This document shows, in pieces, positions 1 through 6,341 of a stretch of 9,638 bases of DNA (its first letter is position 1; each line of letters begins with the position of its first letter). Location: contig CAXSDH010000109.1 in NCBI GenBank assembly GCA_964235765.1, positions 1 to 9,638 of the forward strand, read 5' to 3'. The stretch is from JAVVHH01 sp964235765 (GTDB lineage: Bacteria > Pseudomonadota > Alphaproteobacteria > Acetobacterales > Acetobacteraceae). A program made the translations under genes and the position numbers. A model generated the notes under the pieces. The model was not told the DNA's origin and did no database searches. It was given only the letters and a program-made list of their open reading frames with translations.

Positions 1-16
1 CTAGATCGCTAACAGT

Positions 17-1093
17 CTAAGCCAAGTGGTCAAGTATCTCAGGTATGCCGAGAAGCAAGCTCGCGTTCCAGCCATTTGGGGTTACGGCGTCCTCGGCTTG
101 GATGCATCGCACCTCGCGGTAGCGCTGTTTCTTGAAGCCCGACAACATCCAGAAAAATACATCGGGCATCAATGCGGGCATGAATGCGGTGACGATGGTG
201 TCGGGCCCAGCAAACACCAGGTTCGTCAGTCCTGCGCCGTTTACGCCGGCAATCCGGCGAGCACCCTTGAAGAGGCTGATTTGCTCGTGGAGCGTCATCT
301 TTCCAGGCTCGGCGATCGTCCACCCAAGGCCTGACAGCGCGGCGCATAGATTTTCTTCCTCGAACATGCTGCGGCGGTCTCCTGCCCGGCTGACCCAAAC
401 ATCCACGGCCGGCCCCGCCGGAATGCCGGCCGCAAGCTGTTCCAGGCACGACACGATCAGCGGGGAATACCACAGCCCGTGAGAGCTAAGGCCCTCAAGC
501 ATCACGAGCTGTTCGTAGCGTTGCGGGCCCGGCAAGCGGAAGTCGAGTTGAACTTCCGGCACGCCGGCGAGCAACAACGAATCCCAAGCCACCTGGTTCA
601 TTGCTGCCCCTGCAACGGGGACCCTTACTCGCCACCCACCCGCGAACAGGTGCTTTAGGTTTAGCATAACGACCGGAAGCATCTCGACCAACCAATGTCC
701 GTAATTGCCGATGCCGCTCTTTTCACATAGCAACGTGACACCAGGAATGAACGGCGGCTTGCCATCTTTTACATACTGCGAAACCTCCTGGAAGGAGGTG
801 CCCACCTCTTCGTCGGTAGCTTGATGAATACTCTGTCTGATCAGGTTCAACTGTTGATCGAATACAAGGCCCGGCCCTTCCACTATGGCGTCGCACACGA
901 CGCTACATACCAGCTCGTGCTGCCCCCGCGATTGATGCCATAGAACTGAATATAGCTCCTGCAAAGAGGGAGTAAGAACGTGGCCGTTGCGTAATTCCGG
1001 AGCGTGGGTTTGGAATGGGGGAGAAAAAAAGGCGTCGATACGCGCGCTACCCGGCAGGTCCACGATATTGGGCTTCATGGCATGGCTTAACAT
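17..1093 (-). CDS. GT61 (DUF563) family glycosyltransferase
   Basis: Putative glycosyltransferase of the GT61/DUF563 family, which in bacteria is usually associated with capsule, exopolysaccharide or LPS assembly and acts in the cytoplasm or at the inner membrane. With the start at 1093 the protein has 358 residues. Family landmarks are NYGHW at about 130-134, the VSRAGDRR strand at about 234-241 and GVNGAGLTNL at about 283-292, in the usual order and spacing. The frame stays open upstream to 1303, but those 70 codons are low-complexity Arg/Ser/Gly and overlap the opposite-strand binding-protein gene, so I start at ATG 1093; ATG 1078 is equally possible. No good Shine-Dalgarno precedes either. 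The gene ends in TAG at 17-19. Its GC (about 52-55% on counted lines) is well below the rest of the window, suggesting lateral transfer. Acceptor and donor sugars cannot be told from the sequence. The family call is firm; the start is not. Confidence 0.85.
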   Translation of the reverse strand: MLSHAMKPNIVDLPGSARIDAFFSPPFQTHAPELRNGHVLTPSLQELYSVLWHQSRGQHELVCSVVCDAIVEGPGLVFDQQLNLIRQSIHQATDEEVGTSFQEVSQYVKDGKPPFIPGVTLLCEKSGIGNYGHWLVEMLPVVMLNLKHLFAGGWRVRVPVAGAAMNQVAWDSLLLAGVPEVQLDFRLPGPQRYEQLVMLEGLSSHGLWYSPLIVSCLEQLAAGIPAGPAVDVWVSRAGDRRSMFEEENLCAALSGLGWTIAEPGKMTLHEQISLFKGARRIAGVNGAGLTNLVFAGPDTIVTAFMPALMPDVFFWMLSGFKKQRYREVRCIQAEDAVTPNGWNASLLLGIPEILDHLA

Positions 1094-1204
1094 GGTCCGC
1101 AGCCTGGACAAAGCGGACGCCTTTCGGTTCCCGAGGGAGGAGTGGCGTCGAGTGCCTGCCCCGTTCCTAGACGTCCGGGCCGCCCCGCCCCTCAAGCCGG
1201 ATGA

Positions 1205-1300
1205 TGGAAGACCAGGCTTGCGGACGCGCCCCGGCGTTACGAGATCGTGGTGACCGATGCGGCCGCCCGCAGCGGACCGAGGGGATTGAGATGCACCTGA
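1205..1300 (+). pseudogene. Possible 3' remnant of a truncated gene upstream of the binding protein
   Basis: A plus-strand frame runs from just after a TGA at 1202-1204 to a TGA at 1298-1300, with no start codon of its own. It reads ...RRYEIVVTDAAARSGPRG..., has GC-rich third positions and a hydrophobic strand-like stretch, as expected for a protein C-terminus. Its stop lies inside the first codons of the binding-protein gene (ATG at 1291), the kind of overlap common within operons. I infer that this may be the tail of a gene whose 5' part was lost when the low-GC block to the left arrived. At 31 codons it could also be chance in high-GC DNA. No family is recognised. Confidence 0.28.
1279..1284 (+). 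promoter_or_regulatory. Ribosome binding site of the binding-protein gene
   Basis: GAGGGG lies six bases before ATG 1291. It fixes the start there rather than at the in-frame ATG at 1201, which would add 30 residues ahead of the signal peptide. Confidence 0.75.
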
Positions 1301-2490
1301 CACGACGGTTGTTGCTCGCCAGCGGGGCGGCCCTCGCGGCGCCCCGGACGCTGCGCGCCCAGGCGGAGCCCATCCGCATCGGCGAGATCAACTCCTACAC
1401 CGCGCAGCCCGCATTCACCCTGCCGTACCGCAACGGCTGGCAGCTTGCGCTCGACCAGGCGAACGCGGCCGGGGGCGTGATGGGCCGCAAGATCGAGGTG
1501 ATCAGCCGCGACGACGCCGGCCGGCCGCAGGACGCGGTGCGGATCGCCGGCGAGCTGGTCAACGACGCCAAGGTGGACATCCTCGCCGGCACGTTCCTGT
1601 CCAACGTCGGCCTGGCGGTCAGCGACTTCGCGTTGCAGAACAGGCGCCTGTTCGTGGGCAGCGAGCCGCTGACCGATGCGCTGATCTGGGAGAAGGGCAA
1701 CCGCTACACCTTCCGGCTCCGGCCCGGCACCTACATGCAGTCGTTCATGCTGGTGGAGGAGGCGGCGAAGCTGCCGGCCAAGCGCTGGGCCACGGTGGCG
1801 CCCAACTACGAATACGGCCAGTCCGCCGTGAAATGGTTCAAGCAGCTGTTGCAAGCCCGCCGCCCCGACGTGGAGTTCGTGGGCGAGCAATGGCCGGCAC
1901 TCGGCCGCATCGATGCCGGCGCCACCGTGCAGGCCCTGGCGCAGACCCGGCCGGACGCGATCTTCAACGTCAACTTCGGCGCCGACCTCACCAACTTCGT
2001 CCGCGCCGGCAATACGCGCGGGCTGTTCGAGAAACGCTCGGTAGTGTCCTTGCTGACCGGGGAGCCGGAATACCTGGACGCGCTGGGCGACGAGACGCCC
2101 GAGGGCTGGATCGTGACCGGCTACCCGAGGGACAGCATCGACACATCCGCGCACAAGTCGTTTGCCCAGGCGTACCGGGCGAAGTTCGCGGAAGCGCCGA
2201 AATGCGGCTCGGTGGTGGGGTATGCGCTGATCAACGCCATCGTGGCCGGGCTGACCAAGACCGGCAGCACGGAGAGCGAAGCGATGGCCGAGGGCTTCAA
2301 GGGGGCGCAGTTCGATACGCCGTTCGGCCGCGCCCGCTTCCGCGCGCTCGATCACCAGGCGACGCTGGGCGCCTATGTCGGCAAGCTCGGGCTGAAGGAG
2401 GGCCGCGGCACGATGGTGGATTGGCGTTACGTGGACGGCGCCGACGCCTTGCCCAGCGACGACGAGGTCAGGAAGATGCGGCCAGCATAG
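1291..2490 (+). CDS. Tat-exported ABC transporter substrate-binding protein, branched-chain amino acid (LivK-like) type
   Basis: Periplasmic solute-binding protein of the type I fold (Peripla_BP_6, LivK-like), 399 residues, the usual length. It begins with a twin-arginine signal: TRR at residues 4-6, a hydrophobic LLLASGAALAA core and a probable cleavage after AQA at residue 25. The mature protein opens with IRIGEINSYT and continues with GWQLALDQANAAGGVMGRKI, the typical first lobe; VAPNYEYGQSAVKWF at about residue 170 is the second-lobe hallmark. The family carries amino acids, short amides, urea or aromatic acids; the ligand cannot be read here. No LivHMGF-type membrane or ATPase genes lie in the window, and the DppBC permeases at 7413-9283 belong to a different transporter class, so it is an orphan locally. 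Its 3' end overlaps the convergent phnW by 23 bp. A strong ribosome site supports the start. Family call secure, substrate unknown. Confidence 0.9.
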   Translation: MHLTRRLLLASGAALAAPRTLRAQAEPIRIGEINSYTAQPAFTLPYRNGWQLALDQANAAGGVMGRKIEVISRDDAGRPQDAVRIAGELVNDAKVDILAGTFLSNVGLAVSDFALQNRRLFVGSEPLTDALIWEKGNRYTFRLRPGTYMQSFMLVEEAAKLPAKRWATVAPNYEYGQSAVKWFKQLLQARRPDVEFVGEQWPALGRIDAGATVQALAQTRPDAIFNVNFGADLTNFVRAGNTRGLFEKRSVVSLLTGEPEYLDALGDETPEGWIVTGYPRDSIDTSAHKSFAQAYRAKFAEAPKCGSVVGYALINAIVAGLTKTGSTESEAMAEGFKGAQFDTPFGRARFRALDHQATLGAYVGKLGLKEGRGTMVDWRYVDGADALPSDDEVRKMRPA

Positions 2491-3580
2491 GGCGGCATTG
2501 GTTCAGGCGGACCCACGCCCCGATCGCCTCCAGCGTGCGATGGATGTCCGCCAGCGTGATGGCGCCGATGCAGCCGATGCGGAAGCTGGGCTCCCGGGTC
2601 AGCTTGCCGGGATAGAGCACGATCCCCTGCGCGTGCAGGGCCTGGTACATGGCCTCGAAGCGGAACCAGCCGCCGGGGTCGCGCAGGGTGAGGATGACGG
2701 GGCCCTGCGAGGAGGCCGGAAGATAGGAGCGGAAGCCGAGGCGGGACATTCCATCGACCAGGGCGGCCATGTGCCGGCCGTAGCGGGCGCCGCGCGCGGC
2801 CACGCCGCCTTCGGCCTGGAGCTGGTCGAGCGCCGCCGATAGCGCCGCGACCACGTGGGTCGGCGGCGTGAACCGCCATTGCCGGTTGGCCTGGAACCCC
2901 GTCCATTGCGCATGCAGGTCCAGGCTGGTGCTGGCGCTGTTGCCGGCCATGGCGGCGAGGTGCCCGGCCTCCGCGATCACGTAGGCCAGGCCGGGCACGC
3001 CCTCGAGGCATTTGTTGGCCGAGGCCATCACCGCGCTGCACCGCAGGGTCCGCAGGTCGATCGGCACGGCGCCGAGCGAACTCATGGCGTCCAGCAAGAA
3101 GCGGCGGCCCGCCCGATGCACGGCGCTCGCGACCCTCTCCGCCGGGTTCAGCAGGCCGCTGGTGGTTTCCAGGTGGACCAAGAGCACGTCGGTGACGGCC
3201 GGGTCGGCGTGCAGCGCGGCGTCCACGTCGGCCGCTTCGAAGGCCTGGTCCTCCGGCCGTTCCAGCGTGGCCACGTCGCGGCCCATGCGGGCCGCCATTT
3301 CCGCCGCCCGGCGGCCATAGGCGCCGTTCACCAGCACCAGAAGCTTGCCCCCGCGCGGCGTCAGGGTGCCGATCGCCGCCTCGACGGCGTAGGTCCCGGC
3401 GCCCTGGATGGGCACCGCCACGTGCGTGGGCGCGGCATGGACCAGCGCGCCGAGGCGCTCGCGGACCCGCTCGCTCATGGCGATGAAATCCTCGTCGCGC
3501 GAGCCCCAATCCCGCGCCATGGCAGAGCGCGTGGCATCCGAGGTGGTCAGCGGGCCCGGCGTGAGCAGCAGGGTTCGCAC
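2468..3580 (-). CDS. phnW: 2-aminoethylphosphonate--pyruvate transaminase
   Basis: Class V, PLP-dependent aminotransferase that converts 2-aminoethylphosphonate and pyruvate to phosphonoacetaldehyde and alanine in the cytoplasm. The 370-residue protein has PhnW's usual length and landmarks: LLLTPGPLTTS at the N-terminus, IQGAGTYAVEA (58-68), VNGAYG (84-89), HLETTSGLLNP (136-146), LLDAMSS (162-168, with the cofactor-contacting Asp164), the PLP lysine in SANKCLEGVPG (Lys190), QWRFTPPTH (234-242) and FRIGCIGAI near the end. These match the recalled enterobacterial PhnW pattern closely. The start is GTG at 3578-3580, two bases after the upstream stop, with no clear ribosome site, so translation is probably coupled. 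It is the last gene of the five-gene operon. No phosphonoacetaldehyde hydrolase (PhnX) or dehydrogenase (PhnY/PhnA) accompanies it, so the product's fate is unknown here. Another primary amine as substrate cannot be excluded. Confidence 0.88.
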   Translation of the reverse strand: MRTLLLTPGPLTTSDATRSAMARDWGSRDEDFIAMSERVRERLGALVHAAPTHVAVPIQGAGTYAVEAAIGTLTPRGGKLLVLVNGAYGRRAAEMAARMGRDVATLERPEDQAFEAADVDAALHADPAVTDVLLVHLETTSGLLNPAERVASAVHRAGRRFLLDAMSSLGAVPIDLRTLRCSAVMASANKCLEGVPGLAYVIAEAGHLAAMAGNSASTSLDLHAQWTGFQANRQWRFTPPTHVVAALSAALDQLQAEGGVAARGARYGRHMAALVDGMSRLGFRSYLPASSQGPVILTLRDPGGWFRFEAMYQALHAQGIVLYPGKLTREPSFRIGCIGAITLADIHRTLEAIGAWVRLNQCRPMLAASS

Positions 3581-3582
3581 GG

Positions 3583-4155
3583 CTATCGGCCGAGCAGGTG
3601 GTATTCGGCGTTCGGCATCATGTCGAGGCCGTGCGCCACGCGGTTGGTGTAGTTGAAGAAGGCGGCGACTTCGGTGATGTCGAACAGGTCGGCCTCCGAG
3701 AAGCCGTGGCCGCGCAGCGCTTCGCGGTCGCTCGCCGACACCGATTGCGGCGCGGCGGTGAGCTGCACGGCGTAGTCCAGCATCGCCCGCTGCCGGGCCG
3801 GCAGTTCGGCCACGCGGTAGTTGAAGGCCAGCATCTCGCCCAACTGCGGGTCGCCCGAAAGCTTCCGCACCGCCGCGCCGTGCGCCACGAGGCAGTAGTA
3901 GCACCGGTTCCAGGCGGAAACGGCAACCGCGATCATCTCGCGCTCCAGCTTCGAGAGGCCGGAGCCGCCGAGCATCAGTTCGTCGTACAGCCGGATGAAG
4001 GTGCGCAGCTTCTCCGGGCGGACCAGCCAGGCGCGAAGCACGTTGGGCACGAAGCCCAGCTTGTCGCGGCACTTCTCGAAATAGGGCTTCAGGTCGTCCG
4101 GCAGGGTGCTCTCGTCGGCGTCGGCCAGCGCCGTGACGTGGGTGGGTTGCGGCAT
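3583..4155 (-). CDS. Peroxidase-related protein, carboxymuconolactone decarboxylase/AhpD-like
   Basis: Small all-helical protein of 190 residues, of the type annotated as 'uncharacterised peroxidase-related enzyme' in the AhpD/carboxymuconolactone decarboxylase superfamily. The active-site signature is present: Glu71/Glu73 in LEREM, then the redox pair Cys85 and Cys88 in RCYYC and His92 in VAHG, the Glu...Cys-x-x-Cys-x-x-x-His layout of AhpD. Relatives reduce peroxides through the cysteine pair; the partner here is unknown. The C-terminal half (AFFNYTNRVAHGLDMMPN) is typical of this subgroup. ATG 4153-4155 has a strong GGAGGA ribosome site and sits two bases past the acyl-CoA ligase stop; phnW follows after a two-base gap. 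The role in the pathway is not evident; it may protect against oxidants or handle an intermediate. The reading frame stays open upstream to 5832, but that stretch is a shadow of the ligase gene. Confidence 0.88.
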   Translation of the reverse strand: MPQPTHVTALADADESTLPDDLKPYFEKCRDKLGFVPNVLRAWLVRPEKLRTFIRLYDELMLGGSGLSKLEREMIAVAVSAWNRCYYCLVAHGAAVRKLSGDPQLGEMLAFNYRVAELPARQRAMLDYAVQLTAAPQSVSASDREALRGHGFSEADLFDITEVAAFFNYTNRVAHGLDMMPNAEYHLLGR

Positions 4156-4157
4156 GG

Positions 4158-5774
4158 TCAGTCCTCCAGGGCGCGGGCCTGCTCGCGCAGCATGTATTTC
4201 TGCATCTTGCCGGTGCTGGTCTTGGGCAGGGGACCGAACACCACCGTGCGCGGCGCCTTGAAGCGCGCCATGCGTTCCCGGCAGAAGGCGATGATCTCGG
4301 CCGCGGTGGCTTCGGCGCCGGGCTTGAGGGTGACGAAGGCGCACGGCGTTTCGCCCCAGGTCGCGTCGGGGCGCGCCACCACGGCGGCCTCCAGCACCGC
4401 GGGATGGCGGTACAGCACGCTCTCCACCTCGATTGTGGAGATGTTCTCGCCGCCGCTGATGATGATGTCCTTCGAGCGGTCGCGGATTTCCACGTAGCCG
4501 TCCGGATGCCAAACCGCGAGGTCGCCGGTGTGGAACCAGCCGCCGGCGAAGGCCTCGTCGGTCGCGGCGGGGTTCTTGAGGTAGCCTTTCATGGTGATGT
4601 TCCCGCGCGTCATGATCTCGCCCATCGTCTTGCCGTCGCGCGGCACGGGGGCGAGCGTGCGGGGGTCCCCGACCATGAGGCCCTCCTGCACCGGGTAGGC
4701 GACGCCCTGGCGGGCTTTCAACGCCGCGCGTTCGGCATCGGGCAAGGCGTCCCACTCCGCGTGCCAGGCGCAGACGGTCACGGGGCCGTAGGTTTCGGTC
4801 AGGCCATAGACGTGGGTGACGTCGAAGCCCAGCCGCTCCATGCCTTCGAGCACGGAAGCCGGCGGCGCGGCGCCGGCCGTCATCATGCGCACCGGCTTGG
4901 GGCGGGGCTGCACGCCCGGATGGTTCAGCACCAGCCCCATGACGATCGGCGCGCCGCAGAGGTGGGTCACCCCATGACGGTCCATGGCGTCCAGCATCGC
5001 CGCTGCCTCGACCCGGCGGAGGCACACGTTGGTGCCCGCCATCGCCGCCACCGTCCAGGGGAAGCACCAGCCGTTGCAATGGAACATCGGCAGGGTCCAG
5101 AGATAGACCGGGTGCTGCGCCATGCCCCAGGTCATCGCGTTGCCGACGGCGTTCAGGTAGGCGCCGCGGTGATGGTACACCACGCCCTTGGGGTTGCCGG
5201 TCGTGCCGGAGGTGTAGTTGAGGGCGATCGCGTCCCACTCGTCGCCGGGCAGCGACCACTCGAAGCTCGGATCGCCGCCGGCGAGGAAGGCCTCGTACTC
5301 GACTGCGCCGACAGCCGGGCCAGGCGGCGCCAGGGGGTCGGCGATGTCCACCACGAACGGGCGGGCGCCCTCCGGCATCAGGGCCAGCGCCTGGCCCACC
5401 ACCGGCGCGAACTCCCGGTCGCACAGCAGCACGCGCGCCGCGCCGTGGCCCAGGATGAAGGCGATGGTCTCCGCATCGAGCCGCACGTTGAGCGCGTTGA
5501 GCACGGCGCCCCGCATCGGCACGCCGAAATGCGCCTCCACCATGGCGGGCGTGTTCGGCGCCATGATGGCGACCGTCTCGCCGGCGCCGGCATGCTTGGC
5601 CAACGCCGAGGCGAGGCGGCGGCTGCGGGCGTAGGTCTCGGCCCAGCTCTGCCGCAGGCCGCCATGCAGGATCGCCACCCGGTCCGGGAACACCGCGGCG
5701 GTGCGCCGGATGAAGCTGAGCGGCGAGAGCGGCGCGTAGTTGGCGCCCGTCTTCGGCAGGTCGAATGGAGTCAC
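4158..5774 (-). CDS. Acyl-CoA synthetase (AMP-dependent ligase)
   Basis: Member of the ANL adenylating superfamily, 538 residues, the usual length. It joins a carboxylic acid to CoA through an acyl-adenylate, in the cytoplasm. Motifs in order: the ATP loop YTSGTTGNPKG (187-197), the MFHCNGWCFPW segment (230-240) typical of medium-chain and methylmercaptopropionate-type ligases, YGLTETYGP (323-331), GWFHTGDLA with Asp417, the hinge region DRSKDIIISGGENIS (432-446), and the catalytic lysine in KTSTGKMQK (Lys523). All key residues are intact. Candidate substrates are medium-chain, branched or sulfur-containing acids; the specificity cannot be read. The start is GTG at 5772-5774, overlapping the DUF2889 stop as GTGA. 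It ends two bases before the AhpD-like gene. In this operon it could activate the acid released by the AstE-like hydrolase, which is inference. Confidence 0.93.
   Translation of the reverse strand: MTPFDLPKTGANYAPLSPLSFIRRTAAVFPDRVAILHGGLRQSWAETYARSRRLASALAKHAGAGETVAIMAPNTPAMVEAHFGVPMRGAVLNALNVRLDAETIAFILGHGAARVLLCDREFAPVVGQALALMPEGARPFVVDIADPLAPPGPAVGAVEYEAFLAGGDPSFEWSLPGDEWDAIALNYTSGTTGNPKGVVYHHRGAYLNAVGNAMTWGMAQHPVYLWTLPMFHCNGWCFPWTVAAMAGTNVCLRRVEAAAMLDAMDRHGVTHLCGAPIVMGLVLNHPGVQPRPKPVRMMTAGAAPPASVLEGMERLGFDVTHVYGLTETYGPVTVCAWHAEWDALPDAERAALKARQGVAYPVQEGLMVGDPRTLAPVPRDGKTMGEIMTRGNITMKGYLKNPAATDEAFAGGWFHTGDLAVWHPDGYVEIRDRSKDIIISGGENISTIEVESVLYRHPAVLEAAVVARPDATWGETPCAFVTLKPGAEATAAEIIAFCRERMARFKAPRTVVFGPLPKTSTGKMQKYMLREQARALED
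4162..4167 (-). promoter_or_regulatory. Ribosome binding site of the AhpD-like gene
   Basis: GGAGGA on the minus strand lies six bases before ATG 4153-4155 and within the last codons of the acyl-CoA ligase gene. It fixes the start of the AhpD-like gene even though the frame continues open far upstream. Confidence 0.8.
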
Positions 5775-6331
5775 GTCGGCTCCCCGTAGAACTGCGGCCA
5801 GGTCCGCCGCGCCACCGCGCTTCCGTCCGCATAGGCCATGCAGCTGTTCAGCAAGGCCGGCTTCTCCGCCGTCTGCACCGCGTTGGCCGCCGCCGCCTGC
5901 TTGCGGCGCGCCGGCTGCATGGTCTGGAACGCCACCGTGCCCATCTGCCCCAGCAACTCGCGCAGGTGCGTGCAGCCCTTGACGCCGCCCACGCGCTCGT
6001 TCGCCGCGCGCAGGAATCCCCGGCCCACTCGCAGCCCGGCCAGCAAGGCGAAGTTGGGCGCCGCCGCCGGGCAGACCGCGTAGGGCCCGAACTCGGTCGC
6101 TGCCTCGAACCCGGTGATCACCATGTCCTCGTCGATCGTCATGCGCGCCAGCATGCCATGCAGCGGCGTGCCCGGCAGGACCTCGCCGCGGTCGCGGTTG
6201 TTGAAGGCATAGCTTTTGGTGTCGGTCAGCCGCGCCTCGATGTCGTACAGCCCATCCGCCCGCCGGTAGCCGCGGATCTCGATGGCCCGCAGGTGCAGCA
6301 GCTCGCGCGGCGCGGGATCGCTCAGGGGCAT
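5771..6331 (-). CDS. DUF2889 domain protein
   Basis: Conserved protein of unknown function carrying a DUF2889 domain over nearly its whole 186 residues. Recognisable features: EIRGYRRADGLYDIEARLTDTKSY (residues 18-41), the TPLHGMLARMTID region (55-67), a Cys at 87, GCTHLRELLGQMGTVAFQT (119-137), and a C-terminal cysteine (164) before RRTWPQF. The conserved Cys and His residues could bind a metal or ligand; that is speculation. No signal peptide or membrane segment. ATG 6329-6331 has a GAGGA ribosome site seven bases upstream, overlapping the stop of the AstE-like gene. Its own stop overlaps the ligase start. Its place between a deacylase and an acyl-CoA ligase suggests a helper role in acid or amide catabolism; I recall the family near aromatic and CoA-ester degradation genes but cannot confirm this here. 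Confidence 0.87.
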   Translation of the reverse strand: MPLSDPAPRELLHLRAIEIRGYRRADGLYDIEARLTDTKSYAFNNRDRGEVLPGTPLHGMLARMTIDEDMVITGFEAATEFGPYAVCPAAAPNFALLAGLRVGRGFLRAANERVGGVKGCTHLRELLGQMGTVAFQTMQPARRKQAAAANAVQTAEKPALLNSCMAYADGSAVARRTWPQFYGEPT

Positions 6332-6341
6332 CGGCGGGTCC

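Noticed and set aside
1017..1030. Run of five G and seven A within the GT61 gene, possible phase-variation tract
   Set aside because: The tracts are short for slipped-strand switching and the frame is intact, so there is no evidence beyond their presence.
1094..1303. N-terminal extension of the GT61 protein to 428 residues
   Set aside because: The 70 extra residues are low-complexity Arg/Ser/Gly without family similarity and would overlap the ribosome site and signal peptide of the opposite-strand gene.
2468..4072. A 534-residue open frame extending phnW upstream
   Set aside because: The extra N-terminal part is a frame shadow of the AhpD-like gene; the PhnW homology begins exactly at the GTG at 3578-3580.
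4404..5789. A 461-codon plus-strand frame opposite the acyl-CoA ligase
   Set aside because: It is rich in His, Arg, Gly and Ala with no recognisable motif, as expected for the antisense of a high-GC gene.
3583..5832. A 749-residue open frame on the minus strand that would fuse the AhpD-like protein to a long upstream extension
   Set aside because: The upstream part is Arg/Gly/Pro-rich low complexity and lies in another frame of the intact acyl-CoA ligase gene. The strong ribosome site before ATG 4155 marks the true start.
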